From positions 1 through 24,908 of the forward strand of contig JAOTSS010000025.1 of assembly GCA_029864805.1 (NCBI GenBank): DNA of 24,908 nucleotides, given 5' to 3'. Source of the stretch: Candidatus Nitrosopumilus sp. Its GTDB lineage: Archaea > Thermoproteota > Nitrososphaeria > Nitrososphaerales > Nitrosopumilaceae. Below the pieces are notes generated by a model that did not search any database, was not told the origin of the DNA, and worked only from the letters and a program-made list of their open reading frames with translations. This document shows positions 6,788 through 14,871 of this stretch, piece after piece. The first letter of the stretch is position 1, and the number at the start of each line of letters is the position of its first letter. A program made the position numbers and the translations under genes.

Positions 6788-8938
6788 ATGGGTAATTTGG
6801 GGAACATGTACAAATCTTCAATTAGAGGAATCATCCTTTCAATCACAATATTACTTTCAATTGCATTTACAATAATTCCATCTTATGCAGAGGGAATTGA
6901 TATAACAAGTATTGCTCTAGAAGAGACAACAATTATTGAATTAACAAATCTTCAAGAGGAAGATATCAATACTCTTAGGATTTGGGTAGGAAGTGATTTT
7001 AGTTTCAAATCTTTTAAAACTGAAAAAGATTGGGTAGGAGAGAAAACACCGCAAGGAGTAATTGTGTTCACATCGTCAGAGCCGATCAAAAAAGGTGAAT
7101 CGGTGAAATTTGGTGTTAAAACAGATAAAGTAAGTACAGGAATTAATTGGAAAGCATTAGATAGTAAAGACAAACAAATTGATACAGGAAAAGTTTTACC
7201 AAAAGAATTACCAAAAGTAATTCAAAATCCAGACAACATTCAAGTTAAAGAAAATACAGGTGAGAATATTTCTGCAGAATCAACATTTAGAATAGTTCCA
7301 GAAAAACCTAACGTGGGTTCTTCAATTAGAGTAACAGGAGATAAATTTGGAGCATCACAAGAATTTGATTTTTACATCGATTCAAAAAAGATTGGAAATT
7401 TTGTAACAGACAAGGATGGACATTTTATGACTACAATGAAAATCCCAAATGAACAAAAGGCGGATAGAGCAGATTTCATTATAAAGGATAAAGAAGGTGA
7501 AGAAAAAAAACTCAGTCTTAGAATTGGCGATATGTCAAACAGAATTCCAACATCAGAAAATATCAAACTTACCGTACAAGGCATTCCAAACATTGTACAT
7601 AGAGGTGAATTGCTAGAAGTTTTTGGAACAGGTACTCCAGGTAAAGGAATTTCAATAACGATTACTGCACCAGATGGAGAAGTAATTAGGACCAGGACAA
7701 CAGAAATTGATAATAAAGGTAATTGGGAGTTAGAACCACTTGTTGTTCCATTAGACAGGCCCTTTGGCAAATATACTGGGGTTATTTCAGATGGAAAACA
7801 AGAAAAAACAATTAGTTGGACAATTGAATCAGACAAAATAATCATCATCACACCCACCAATTTGAAATTTGAACCAGGTGAAACTGTCAAATTTAATGGA
7901 ACAGCAATACCAAACAAGCCAATTGAATTAGTAGTAGAAGATCCTTTAGGAACAGAAATATTTTCAGATATTATCGAGATTGATGAATCGGGAAGTGTAA
8001 AATTTGAATTTCCAACTATTCAAAGTACTACAGAAGGAACATACACATTAATTGCAACACAAGAAAAAATTAAAGAATTAATTTTTGTAGGATTAGGACA
8101 GTTACCAACAATTCCAGTTAACTTAGAATTTGACAAATTGAATTACAAATCAACAGATAATGCAATTATAACATTAACAGGAAAGGCATCAGAAATAGTT
8201 AATTTGTTAATCATTGATCCTTCAGATAAACCAAAAGGAGAATCACAATCTATCAAATTAGGTCCTGATGGAAGGGGGTCTGTCACTCTTGATTTGAAAG
8301 GGTATGGAACAGGGGTGTATACTGCAGTTATTAGTAAAGGAGGAGAACAAAGTGAAAAAACTTTCACAGTTGGTTTACAAATAGGCTCGGGTGAAATTGA
8401 TATTAACACTACAAAAATAAGTTATCTTACAGGAGATCCAGTTTTGGTGTTAGGAGAGACATCACCCAATGTTCTTCTGACCATTACTTTGAGTAATCCA
8501 GATGGAAAGGAGATAAAGGTAAAAGAAACATTTTCAGATAAAAATGGAAAAATTTCAGAGGGATCATTTAGGATTCCATCAGATGGCATGTCAGGAACAT
8601 GGACAATAAAGGCAGCAAGCGGTTCAAATTTTGACACAGTAGATTTTGAAGTTCATTCACTTGTAATAGAGGGAATGGTTGTTAGTGTTACAGAAGGAGA
8701 AGATATTGCTGGATATGGAAAGACAATGAACATTTCTGTTATAGGTGCTCAACAAACAGTAGAACTAGAAATTATTGGAGAAAATAATAAAGTAATAGAA
8801 ACATTATCTTTTCCAGCATCAAAATCAGGGGAGATTAAACAACCATGGATAATACCTAAAGATACAGAGCCTGGAACGTATACAATAAAAGTAGAAGATG
8901 CATATAATTCTGCTGAAACAACTTTTGAGATTAAATAG
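6788..8938 (+). CDS. Large secreted protein with repeated beta-sandwich domains
   Basis: A 716-aa exported protein. A hydrophobic signal segment (about 15-33) ends in SYA-EG, a plausible signal-peptidase site after A34. After an N-terminal domain come about six domains of roughly 80-95 aa, starting near residues 165, 259, 350, 441, 534 and 623. They share a pattern of G-T/E-x-x-P-N...IxDPxGxEI, an acidic turn with NG/DGxG, and an ending such as GTYTxxI. These look like immunoglobulin-like or macroglobulin-type beta sandwiches. There is no C-terminal membrane helix, so it may be shed or held by the cell surface. A second in-frame ATG at 6806 is a possible start. Thaumarchaea encode many such surface proteins; a role in adhesion or envelope structure is inference. 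Confidence 0.8.
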   Translation: MGNLGNMYKSSIRGIILSITILLSIAFTIIPSYAEGIDITSIALEETTIIELTNLQEEDINTLRIWVGSDFSFKSFKTEKDWVGEKTPQGVIVFTSSEPIKKGESVKFGVKTDKVSTGINWKALDSKDKQIDTGKVLPKELPKVIQNPDNIQVKENTGENISAESTFRIVPEKPNVGSSIRVTGDKFGASQEFDFYIDSKKIGNFVTDKDGHFMTTMKIPNEQKADRADFIIKDKEGEEKKLSLRIGDMSNRIPTSENIKLTVQGIPNIVHRGELLEVFGTGTPGKGISITITAPDGEVIRTRTTEIDNKGNWELEPLVVPLDRPFGKYTGVISDGKQEKTISWTIESDKIIIITPTNLKFEPGETVKFNGTAIPNKPIELVVEDPLGTEIFSDIIEIDESGSVKFEFPTIQSTTEGTYTLIATQEKIKELIFVGLGQLPTIPVNLEFDKLNYKSTDNAIITLTGKASEIVNLLIIDPSDKPKGESQSIKLGPDGRGSVTLDLKGYGTGVYTAVISKGGEQSEKTFTVGLQIGSGEIDINTTKISYLTGDPVLVLGETSPNVLLTITLSNPDGKEIKVKETFSDKNGKISEGSFRIPSDGMSGTWTIKAASGSNFDTVDFEVHSLVIEGMVVSVTEGEDIAGYGKTMNISVIGAQQTVELEIIGENNKVIETLSFPASKSGEIKQPWIIPKDTEPGTYTIKVEDAYNSAETTFEIK

Positions 8939-8976
8939 TATCAAACAATTTTATTTCACCCAAGAAAATAGACATC

Positions 8977-9489
8977 ATGGATTTAAAAGACAAGATAGCA
9001 GAATATCCAAATTTCCCTAAAAAAGGAATTTTATTTAGAGATTTTAGTCCAATTTTGAAGGATCCATCAGCATTATCTGAAATTGCAGATGAGTTTTCAA
9101 AGTATTTTCACACTAAAGATATTGATGTATTTGCAGGAATTGAATCGCGTGGATTCATTCTTGCATGCATTTTAGCTTCTAGATATAACAAAGGAATGAT
9201 GATGATTAGAAAGGCAGGAAAATTACCTGGAAAGACTGTAAAAATGGCATATACTATTGAATATGGAAAAGATACCATTGAAATTCAAAAGGATATTATT
9301 GAAAAAGGACAAAGAGTGCTGATCTGTGATGATTTGCTTGCTACAGGAGGCACAGCAAAAGCATCGGCAAAATTAATTGAAAAAGTAGGAGGTGAAATTA
9401 CAGGTTTTGCATTCATCATAGAATTAACAGAATTGAATGGAATGAAAGGGATTAGCAATTATAATTGTAAATCACTGGTGAAGTACTAA
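8977..9489 (+). CDS. apt: Adenine phosphoribosyltransferase
   Basis: Converts adenine plus PRPP to AMP and pyrophosphate in the cytoplasm. The 170 aa fit the bacterial-type APT family. It shows the N-terminal [13 protein letters not shown] segment typical of [12 protein letters not shown] (52-60), RKAGKLPG (78-85), and the PRPP-binding [14 protein letters not shown] (114-127). A TATA-like TTTTATTT near 8950 lies about 26 nt upstream of the ATG. The stop codon overlaps the next start by one base (TAATG). Pairing with methylthioadenosine phosphorylase makes biochemical sense, because that enzyme releases the adenine that APT recovers. Confidence 0.95.
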   Translation: MDLKDKIAEYPNFPKKGILFRDFSPILKDPSALSEIADEFSKYFHTKDIDVFAGIESRGFILACILASRYNKGMMMIRKAGKLPGKTVKMAYTIEYGKDTIEIQKDIIEKGQRVLICDDLLATGGTAKASAKLIEKVGGEITGFAFIIELTELNGMKGISNYNCKSLVKY

Positions 9490-10280
9490 TGGAAAAAGAT
9501 GTAGAAATTGGAATTTTTGGTGGAACCGGAATCTATAATTCAGGATTACTCGAGAATGCACAAGAGATTGAGATAGATACACCTTATGGAAAACCTTCAG
9601 ATACTATCACTGTTGGAATTTTTAATGGAAGGAAGATTGCCTTTCTACCAAGACATGGAAAAAAACATACAATTCCTCCACATATGATAAATTTCAAAGC
9701 AAATATTTGGGCATTCAAGGAATTAGGAATAACAAGAATCATTGCACCATCTGCAGTTGGAAGTCTCAAAGAGGAATTAGAACCAGGGCATTTTGCATTG
9801 CCATCACAATTCCTAGATTTTACAAAATCTAGAAAGGGTTCATTTTCAGAGGAAGGAAGAGTAATTCATATTTCTGTTGCAGATCCCTTTTGTCCAGAAT
9901 TGCAATCATCAATTCTTAAGGTTACAGAAAATCAAGATTTGAAAATGCACAGAGATTGTACTTATGTATGCATTGAAGGCCCTCGATTTTCAACCAAAGC
10001 AGAATCAAAATTCTACAGAACCACTGGAGCTGATATTATTGGAATGACACTAGTTCCAGAATGCCAGCTAGCACGCGAAGCACAGATATGTTATGCATCA
10101 ATTTCAACTGTAACAGATTATGATGTATGGGCTGAAAAACCTGTAACTGCCAAAGAAGTTTTAGAGACATTATCAAAAAATGTAGAGAAAACAAAGAGAG
10201 TATTAACAGAATTAATTGATCAAATTCCTAAAACTAGAAGTTGTTCCTGTGCCAGGGCATTAGAAGAAGCAGAATTTTAG
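9489..10280 (+). CDS. mtnP: S-methyl-5'-thioadenosine phosphorylase
   Basis: Phosphorolyses methylthioadenosine, the by-product of polyamine synthesis, to adenine and methylthioribose 1-phosphate. The 263 aa show the PNP/MTAP family 2 motifs: [10 protein letters not shown] (about 7-16), [37 protein letters not shown] and [12 protein letters not shown], then STVTDYDVW. The C-terminus has a CSC motif (C252, C254); a C-x-C disulfide is known in archaeal MTAP and PNP relatives, so this may be a stability feature. It is cotranscribed with apt (1-nt overlap). Related purine nucleoside phosphorylases share the fold, but the apt partnership favours MTA. Its end overlaps the convergent gene by 4 nt. 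Confidence 0.92.
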   Translation: MEKDVEIGIFGGTGIYNSGLLENAQEIEIDTPYGKPSDTITVGIFNGRKIAFLPRHGKKHTIPPHMINFKANIWAFKELGITRIIAPSAVGSLKEELEPGHFALPSQFLDFTKSRKGSFSEEGRVIHISVADPFCPELQSSILKVTENQDLKMHRDCTYVCIEGPRFSTKAESKFYRTTGADIIGMTLVPECQLAREAQICYASISTVTDYDVWAEKPVTAKEVLETLSKNVEKTKRVLTELIDQIPKTRSCSCARALEEAEF

Positions 10281-10561
10281 TCATCAACAAATGAGTCTTT
10301 TTTAAGGCCCTCTGGGAGGGTGAGATCGCCTTGAAGTAAATTCTTTTGAAGCAAAAGAATTACATTTTCAACATCATATCCTAGTTTTTCTAATTCTTTT
10401 TCAGTGTTTTTTGAAATTTTTGCACCAATGTTTTGACCGCCTATCCTGCCAAACGCAATAGCAGTAAAACGAAATTCATTATCATCGACAGTAAAGTTTC
10501 CAGTAATTTTTGCAGCCATCTGGCTTCCATGAACGTTATTAATGTGAACTTTAAGGTCCAT
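10277..10561 (-). CDS. Small conserved-looking protein of unknown function
   Basis: A 94-aa soluble protein that I do not recognise. It starts [12 protein letters not shown] and appears mixed alpha/beta: a strand-rich first half ([20 protein letters not shown]), a glycine turn, then a helical second half ([21 protein letters not shown]). No signal peptide, membrane helix or cysteine motif. Codon use is typical of the window, supporting a real gene. It lies 8 nt after the upstream zinc-motif gene, probably in one leftward operon, and overlaps the mtnP stop by 4 nt on the opposite strand. Confidence 0.75.
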   Translation of the reverse strand: MDLKVHINNVHGSQMAAKITGNFTVDDNEFRFTAIAFGRIGGQNIGAKISKNTEKELEKLGYDVENVILLLQKNLLQGDLTLPEGLKKDSFVDD

Positions 10562-10569
10562 CTTAGAAA

Positions 10570-10968
10570 TTAAATTTCTACTGCCTTGTTAATATTATCA
10601 TCAATTAAAAAACTCCAATGCTTATCATCTTCAATTTTGAAATTATTTATTTTAAGTGGAACAACTTTCTCATCTAAGCATTCATGCTTTATTTCACCAT
10701 TTTCTTTTAGTCTCACTAATTTCCATCTGTATTTTCCTTGTTGTAATTTGCATACTGTTACTGCCCATTTTGCATCAGGGTCAATTTTTGGCATCCCCAC
10801 CAAATCAGCAATTTCTTCAATGCCCAATTGTTTTTCTTCACAAAATCTTTTCTTGCAAACACCACATCTCCAAACATCAACAGAGCCAATAGTTCTTTCA
10901 TCTACGTTGATGTTTACTATTCCAAAGTAAACTGGCTGATGTTTACAAGTTTCAGTGTCAATACTCAA
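10570..10968 (-). CDS. Putative metal-binding protein of unknown function
   Basis: A 132-aa protein without a recognised family. Its N-terminal part has C8-x-H10 and C35-x2-C38-x4-C43 (WRCGVCKKRFC), which looks like a zinc ribbon. The remainder is a beta-rich segment with tryptophans (AKWAVTVCKLQQGKYRWKLVR). It is cytoplasmic by sequence. It sits between the TrmB-like regulator (22 nt upstream) and the 94-aa gene (8 nt downstream), so the three are likely cotranscribed. Zinc binding is inferred from cysteine spacing. Confidence 0.75.
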   Translation of the reverse strand: MSIDTETCKHQPVYFGIVNINVDERTIGSVDVWRCGVCKKRFCEEKQLGIEEIADLVGMPKIDPDAKWAVTVCKLQQGKYRWKLVRLKENGEIKHECLDEKVVPLKINNFKIEDDKHWSFLIDDNINKAVEI

Positions 10969-10990
10969 TGTCGGTCATCCATCATTAGCA

Positions 10991-11344
10991 TTATTTAGTT
11001 CTTGCATCATCATAAGGCTTTTCTAAAATTCCCCCTATATTATCAACAATTTTATTTCGTCCAAAGACCATATTTTCTCGCTCGCACATTCTTCTATACA
11101 TATTAACTGCGGTAAACCGTGGATGCATTGCCTCAAATTCACTCTCAGTTATATCAATTAAAGATCCTAGAGTCATTAAATCATTAGATGCTTTTTGAGC
11201 CTCTTCTTCAGATATGTTTAGTTTTTCAGCAATTTTTGCTACAGACATTTTTCCATAACATGTAATTAATAAATAGACTTTGGCTTGAACAGGTTGTAAT
11301 TTAATTTCAGAGATTAAATCATGTTCAATTTTTGAGAGATCCAT
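10991..11344 (-). CDS. TrmB-like winged-helix transcription regulator
   Basis: A 117-aa DNA-binding protein. Residues 15-75 form a winged helix in the style of the TrmB N-terminal domain: LQPVQAKVYLLITCYGKMSVAKIAEKLNIS with a recognition helix around EEAQKASNDLMTLGSL. No TrmB sugar-binding domain follows; a short C-terminal helix contains YRRMCERENMVFGRN. Such short TrmB-like proteins are abundant in thaumarchaea. A TATA-like CATTTATT on the minus strand near 11366-11375 is about 26 nt before the ATG, so transcription may begin here despite the close upstream gene. Target genes are unknown; the two following small genes are possible operon partners. Confidence 0.75.
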   Translation of the reverse strand: MDLSKIEHDLISEIKLQPVQAKVYLLITCYGKMSVAKIAEKLNISEEEAQKASNDLMTLGSLIDITESEFEAMHPRFTAVNMYRRMCERENMVFGRNKIVDNIGGILEKPYDDARTK

Positions 11345-11378
11345 TATTTTGAAAATATAGAAGGATGAAATAAATGAT

Positions 11379-11603
11379 CTATTTTTTAACTAATAGTTTC
11401 TTAGAAATTTTTAAAGAGAATCCCATAGCAATGAAATGAACAAAAGCACCAGATATTACTCCCAATAATAAATCATCAAGAATAACCCACACTAGAACAA
11501 AAGTAGAAAGTGAAGGAATAGCAACAATCAAAGCAATTATTGTTCCTTTTAAAACAATATCACGAATTGAAAGATTAGAGAGTTTATCATCTGTCAATGA
11601 CAA
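11379..11603 (-). CDS. Small two-helix membrane protein
   Basis: A 74-aa protein with a short polar N-terminus, two hydrophobic segments (about 18-42 and 47-63) joined by a DD turn, and a basic C-terminus (KISKKLLVKK) expected to face the cytoplasm. Function unknown. The start is a TTG (11603). A minus-strand TATA-like TTTTTATT near 11621-11628 is spaced about 24-26 nt from it, consistent with a leaderless mRNA. Confidence 0.7.
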   Translation of the reverse strand: MSLTDDKLSNLSIRDIVLKGTIIALIVAIPSLSTFVLVWVILDDLLLGVISGAFVHFIAMGFSLKISKKLLVKK

Positions 11604-11695
11604 AAAATTTAAAAAATGGTAATAAAAATCAAAGATTAATTAGAAAACATTGTCCCAATTTTTATGTTAAATCTTGTACGAACACAATTCAATCA

Positions 11696-11758
11696 TCAAT
11701 GTGTATGGTTTTTGATACAACTATCACAGAATTCTGAATCGTGTTGATCACAAGACAT
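11696..11758 (-). CDS. Possible 20-residue Cys/His-rich mini-protein
   Basis: An ATG-started frame of 20 codons reading MSCDQHDSEFCDSCIKNHTH. The three cysteines and three histidines (C3, H6, C11, C14, H18, H20) are spaced as in a metal-binding knot, unlikely for random A/T-rich DNA. An upstream TTG would make it 31 aa. No clear promoter or ribosome site is visible and it may be a remnant of a larger gene, so confidence is low. Confidence 0.28.
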   Translation of the reverse strand: MSCDQHDSEFCDSCIKNHTH

Positions 11759-11915
11759 CAACTGGTCTGTTAATATCCAGTAAAACAATTATCACCAACA
11801 CCATTCATAGAATTTCTTAATAATTGCAAATTAAAAACATAATAAATTATTCTTTTAATTTACTTTCTATGAATACATCATATCCATATCAACAATGTTG
11901 GAAATAATCAAGACA

Positions 11916-12184
11916 TCAATTATGGAACATCAAATAATTCGAATAAAATATTTCATTTAGAACATATTCTCCATCAAGTGTAGAAAATATCATGATTCCT
12001 TTCTCATTTAGAATCATATGGTTTGTACATTTTTTTCTATTTTTCTTTGGATTTGTCCTTTTTCAGTAAATATATCAAAGCAAATTTTTTCAGTAATGTC
12101 TTTTGTCCTTTTGTATTTTAAAAAGACAAGTTTTTTATTACAAAATCTTCCATATGGGCACAAACAATCCTCAAACTGTATCCT
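11916..12184 (-). pseudogene. Remnant of an unidentified gene, frameshifted
   Basis: On the minus strand about 54 codons (from 12184) with normal amino-acid composition run without an ATG start and include CLCPYGRFC and EKICFDIFTEKGQ. They end at a stop near 12014, and a one-base shift there restores about 34 codons containing NEKGIMIFSTLDGEYVLNE up to a TGA at 11916-11918. The composition of both parts is protein-like and the junction needs only one indel, so a decayed gene of about 90 aa is likely. The 5' end is not defined. I recognise no family. Confidence 0.42.
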
Positions 12185-12285
12185 CTACAGAACATAAGGG
12201 ATATAATACAAAGGGTGAAATTTGAACCTAATTTTTGGGGAATGTGGAAGCATAAGCATTTCATGATCTTAAACTAATTTGAGAG

Positions 12286-12358
12286 GGCCCTCGAGGGGAA
12301 TCGAACTCCTGTCCGAGGATCCACAATCCTCTATACTAACCACTGTACTACGAAGGCC
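12286..12358 (-). tRNA. tRNA-His (anticodon GUG)
   Basis: Read on the minus strand it folds as a complete cloverleaf. The 7-bp acceptor is GCCTTCG with CGAGGGC, the D stem is GTAC with GTAT, and the anticodon stem GAGGA/TCCTC encloses TTGTGGA (anticodon GTG). The T loop is TTCGATT on stem AGGAG/CCCCT, with one A-C mismatch. The histidine-specific extra G at -1 is encoded (12358) and faces a C discriminator (12286), as usual in archaea. CCA is not encoded. The variable loop is short (4 nt). No intron. A minus-strand GGATAAAC at 12376-12383 may be the TATA box. Confidence 0.95.
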
Positions 12359-12414
12359 ACAAAAAAGAAACTTTGTTTATCCAGTAATAATCTTTTAGCT
12401 GGAAATAGACTGTA

Positions 12415-12422
12415 GATTTATT
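12415..12422 (+). promoter_or_regulatory. TATA-like box before the 26-residue peptide gene
   Basis: GATTTATT is centred 27 nt upstream of the ATG at 12446, the same geometry as other leaderless genes in this window. Confidence 0.4.
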
Positions 12423-12445
12423 ATTGACTAGGTAGAATTTGTAAT

Positions 12446-12526
12446 ATGAGATTATGGTGGGTAGCAATGGCAATAGCAATTGGGCTAACATGGGTTGGAA
12501 TGAACTATTTACTTCCATTCAAGTAG
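12446..12526 (+). CDS. Possible 26-residue membrane peptide
   Basis: A short frame, ATG to TAG, encoding a single hydrophobic helix with tryptophans (MRLWWVAMAIAIGLTWVGMN, then a short YLLPFK end). Support comes from the protein-like composition, common codons and a TATA-like box exactly 27 nt upstream of the ATG, implying a leaderless mRNA. It lies between tRNA-His and corA, divergent from the tRNA. No function can be assigned. It may be one of the small membrane subunits or regulators that gene callers usually miss. Confidence 0.45.
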   Translation: MRLWWVAMAIAIGLTWVGMNYLLPFK

Positions 12527-12613
12527 GACTCGATTTCAAAACATTTCTTATTTGCGATTAAACGTTGGTTTTCCAAAAAATAAAGGCGATCGCTTTAAAT
12601 TTGTTGTATATGG

Positions 12614-13651
12614 GTGTTTTTCAACTTGAAAAAAGGATTCATCACCAAAAAATTGCGAACTGGAAAGAGAGTACAAAAAGAGGATACCAATACAAGAAAG
12701 ATGGAAAAAATACAAGGTGGAAAATTTACTTGGTTAGATCTTCAGAATCCTGATAGAGAACATATGGAACAAATTGCAAAAGATTACAATCTAAATACGC
12801 TTAATGTGGAAGACTGTTTGACAAAATTTGAGCTTCCAAAACTAGACAGTTATGATGATCATTTCTTTGTAATTTTACATTTTCCACCGCTTTCACAAAA
12901 AGTGGGGATATCTAAAAATAGTCAATTGTCTATTTTTGTGGGCAAAAATTTTCTAATCACTATACATCAAGGAGATCTAAATCCACTAGTTGAATTGGTT
13001 GAATTATGCATTAGTGATTCAGATCAAGAAATAAAAAAGAGGCTTTTAGGAAAGTCTACAGGGCATTTACTTCATGAAATAATAGATGTATTAGTAGATG
13101 ATCTTTTACATACATCTAGAAAAATTATTGCAAATTTAGATGAGATGGAAGATAGAGTATTTGATGAAAGGAAATCGGTTGCAAGAAGTATTTCATTATT
13201 AAGAAGAGAAATTAACAGGTTGAGAAGAATAGCCAATCCATTAAAGAAATTTGTATTAGAAATTGCAAAGAATATTGATAGATACTCAGACAGGGAAATT
13301 GATGAACTTACACTATATTTTGATGATGTAATTGATCACATAGATAAGGTAATTGAAACATTAGAAGAATCAAGAGAAACTATGGAAATTTACAAAGATA
13401 CGGACTTTGTGTTAAGCACTGAAAAAACAAATAAAGTACTAGGAGTATTAACAATTATTTTTACATTGGCGATTCCAGCAACGGTAATTGGCACATTTTA
13501 TGGAATGAATGTGAATTTACCGGGTGGAATTGGAGATAATCTGATGTTTCTAGGTTCTTTTACAACATTCATAATTATTATGCTTGCATCAGCAATTCCA
13601 GCAATTCTGATGTTTGTATATTTTAAAAAGTTAGGCTGGATAAGTAGTTAA
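12614..13651 (+). CDS. corA: CorA-family divalent cation (magnesium) transporter
   Basis: Pentameric inner-membrane channel for Mg2+ or a related metal. The 345 aa comprise a cytoplasmic domain with FTWLDLQNP near 38-46, a long charged helical region (about 190-270), and two C-terminal membrane helices. The first helix ends with the signature YGMN (GMN at 297-299), followed by a short periplasmic loop (VNLPGGIGDN). The C-terminus KKLGWISS is basic as expected. The start is uncertain: GTG 12614 gives 345 aa, while ATG 12701 (MEKIQGGKFTWLD) gives 316 aa and is nearer the usual N-terminus. No Shine-Dalgarno site decides between them. Confidence 0.93.
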   Translation: MFFNLKKGFITKKLRTGKRVQKEDTNTRKMEKIQGGKFTWLDLQNPDREHMEQIAKDYNLNTLNVEDCLTKFELPKLDSYDDHFFVILHFPPLSQKVGISKNSQLSIFVGKNFLITIHQGDLNPLVELVELCISDSDQEIKKRLLGKSTGHLLHEIIDVLVDDLLHTSRKIIANLDEMEDRVFDERKSVARSISLLRREINRLRRIANPLKKFVLEIAKNIDRYSDREIDELTLYFDDVIDHIDKVIETLEESRETMEIYKDTDFVLSTEKTNKVLGVLTIIFTLAIPATVIGTFYGMNVNLPGGIGDNLMFLGSFTTFIIIMLASAIPAILMFVYFKKLGWISS

Positions 13652-13664
13652 AAATTAAATCGTT

Positions 13665-14474
13665 CTAGATTTTTTCATGTAGATTTACATTAATCTTAGT
13701 TAAAGATTGATTCAAAATATCAGAGATTATCACTAAGACCTGATTCCTTTCCAATATGTTTACAAATCTCACTAAAACTTTGATGAAAATTTGCGGAGCA
13801 ACTTCATCAAGATAATAATCTAAAGGTTCAGAATCTAGATAATTAGTAAGTCGTTCTTTAGAAGGTATAATGTAAACGGGAAACCAAAAATTTTGGTCAT
13901 TAGCAGATATTGAATATTCGTAAGGTGTAGATTCTTGATTAGTATAAAAAAGATAAATTGAGCATAAGAGAAATATTCTATTTGATTTTCAAGTGAAATA
14001 CTAGGTAAAATTGAGATGTACGGATCGTCATTGAATTGATTTCTTTGAGCAAACTAAATTTTATTACGAACAAAATCAATAGTGTATCTATAGAGCATAG
14101 GTTTCCAACTTGATTCACAATTACTAAATTCATGTTTTAGTTCAACATAGAATTTTTCATATTGGTATTGTAACTCATTGGAATTACATTGTGTGTAAAA
14201 AGAGACATTTGAAGGATCGGTAGAATAGTTTTTTTGATGAGGATTTGAATTAGATCAAACATTAAGAACATCAAAGAAAATATTTCCAAGATAGATATTT
14301 TAGCCTTCTTGCAGATGGACGTAAATTGAATATTTGTTAATATCTTGATCATAGAGTATCATAAATCAAATGTCCAAAAAAAGCATTAGGCAAAATTACT
14401 ACAAATGCAAATATTGGAATTATAAAATCTGGAACTCTTTTTGTAATAACTAAATTATGTTCTATGCGCCACAA
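13665..14474 (-). pseudogene. Decayed gene for a membrane-anchored protein
   Basis: On the minus strand a protein-like frame starts near a TTG at 14474 (LWRIEHNLVITKRVPD) and runs into one membrane helix (FIIPIFAFVVILPNAFFGHL). It hits a stop after YDTL, and a frameshift there restores the frame. Three in-frame stops follow (TAA at 14300-14302, TGA at 14255-14257, TAG at 14054-14056). A second frameshift near the FIFF segment leads to an intact end of about 97 codons (ESTPYEYSISANDQNFWFPV onward) closing at 13665-13667. The whole is about 265 codons of normal composition. With at least two indels and three nonsense changes it is clearly dead. I recognise no family; it resembles an anchored extracytoplasmic protein. 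Confidence 0.72.
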
Positions 14475-14490
14475 TATTTTGTTCGAAAAA

Positions 14491-14498
14491 TTATAAAA
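14491..14498 (+). promoter_or_regulatory. TATA box between the pseudogene and the RGTGSRK gene
   Basis: TTATAAAA lies 28 nt before an ATG at 14523 and 93 nt before the ATG of the 91-aa gene, so the transcript probably starts near 14521. The same A/T block on the other strand (TTTTATAA) is about 20 nt before the TTG of the decayed gene and may once have served it. Confidence 0.45.
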
Positions 14499-14587
14499 CT
14501 TTTAGTAAATATTTAACAAATAATGAAAAATACTTACAAATCTAAAAAAATAAGATTAGATAAATACGAGATGTTTCAGACTAAATT

Positions 14588-14863
14588 ATGGGGAAAATTA
14601 GAATACGAACAGGACGAGGTACAGGAACAATTGAAGTTGATGACGTTCCTTCTAAGTGGTCAGGAGATGAATATAGGAAAATCCAAGAAGCTAGAAAAAA
14701 AGCGGCAGCAAATAGAATGGTTCACACAAGTAGAGGAACTGGTTCAAGAAAATTAGGAGACATCCCTGTTCCAAAAGAAAGACCTTCAACAGAAGGAATG
14801 ACTAGAGTTACAGGTAGAGGAACTGGTTCAAGAAAGAGTAAAAACAAAGGTACAAAGCAATAA
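14588..14863 (+). CDS. Small basic RGTGSRK-repeat protein of unknown function
   Basis: A 91-aa, strongly basic, glycine-rich protein. It has three related motifs: GRGTGTIEV near the start, SRGTGSRKLG in the middle, and GRGTGSRKSK near the end, separated by a helical charged segment (WSGDEYRKIQEARKKAAANR). No membrane segment. Low complexity and arginines next to glycines suggest nucleic-acid or ribosome binding, which is inference. Codon use is strongly typical of the window. The overlapping 77-codon frame (14523-14756) has a better-placed ATG relative to the TATA box but weaker codon bias, so I regard it as leader or chance. There is no Shine-Dalgarno site, so initiation on a roughly 67-nt leader is odd here. 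Confidence 0.7.
   Translation: MGKIRIRTGRGTGTIEVDDVPSKWSGDEYRKIQEARKKAAANRMVHTSRGTGSRKLGDIPVPKERPSTEGMTRVTGRGTGSRKSKNKGTKQ
14730..14835 (+). repeat. 22-bp direct repeat within the RGTGSRK gene
   Basis: Two perfect 22-bp copies, 14730-14751 and 14814-14835, both encode RGTGSRK in the same frame, 62 bp apart. Identity including third positions suggests duplication or conversion within the gene. Confidence 0.9.
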
Positions 14864-14871
14864 AACCTCAA

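Larger units (their letters stand above)
11604..12285. other. Low-coding intergenic region
   Basis: A 682-nt stretch without a long intact gene, very A/T-rich. On the minus strand it holds a possible 20-codon Cys/His peptide (11696-11758) and a decayed gene (11916-12184), described separately. The remainder (about 11759-11915 and 12185-12285) shows scattered stops in all frames and no repeat, RNA gene or clear terminator that I can support. Confidence 0.6.

Noticed and set aside
11660..11700. A C-box-like TGATGA on the minus strand as a possible C/D sRNA
   Set aside because: No matching D box (CTGA) or D'/C' pair at the right distance.
12565..12753. 62-codon frame overlapping the start of corA
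   Set aside because: It overlaps corA in another frame and shows no motif or promoter of its own.
14523..14756. 77-codon frame as a main gene
   Set aside because: Most of it overlaps the better-supported 91-aa gene in another frame and its codon bias is weaker; kept only as a question in the findings.
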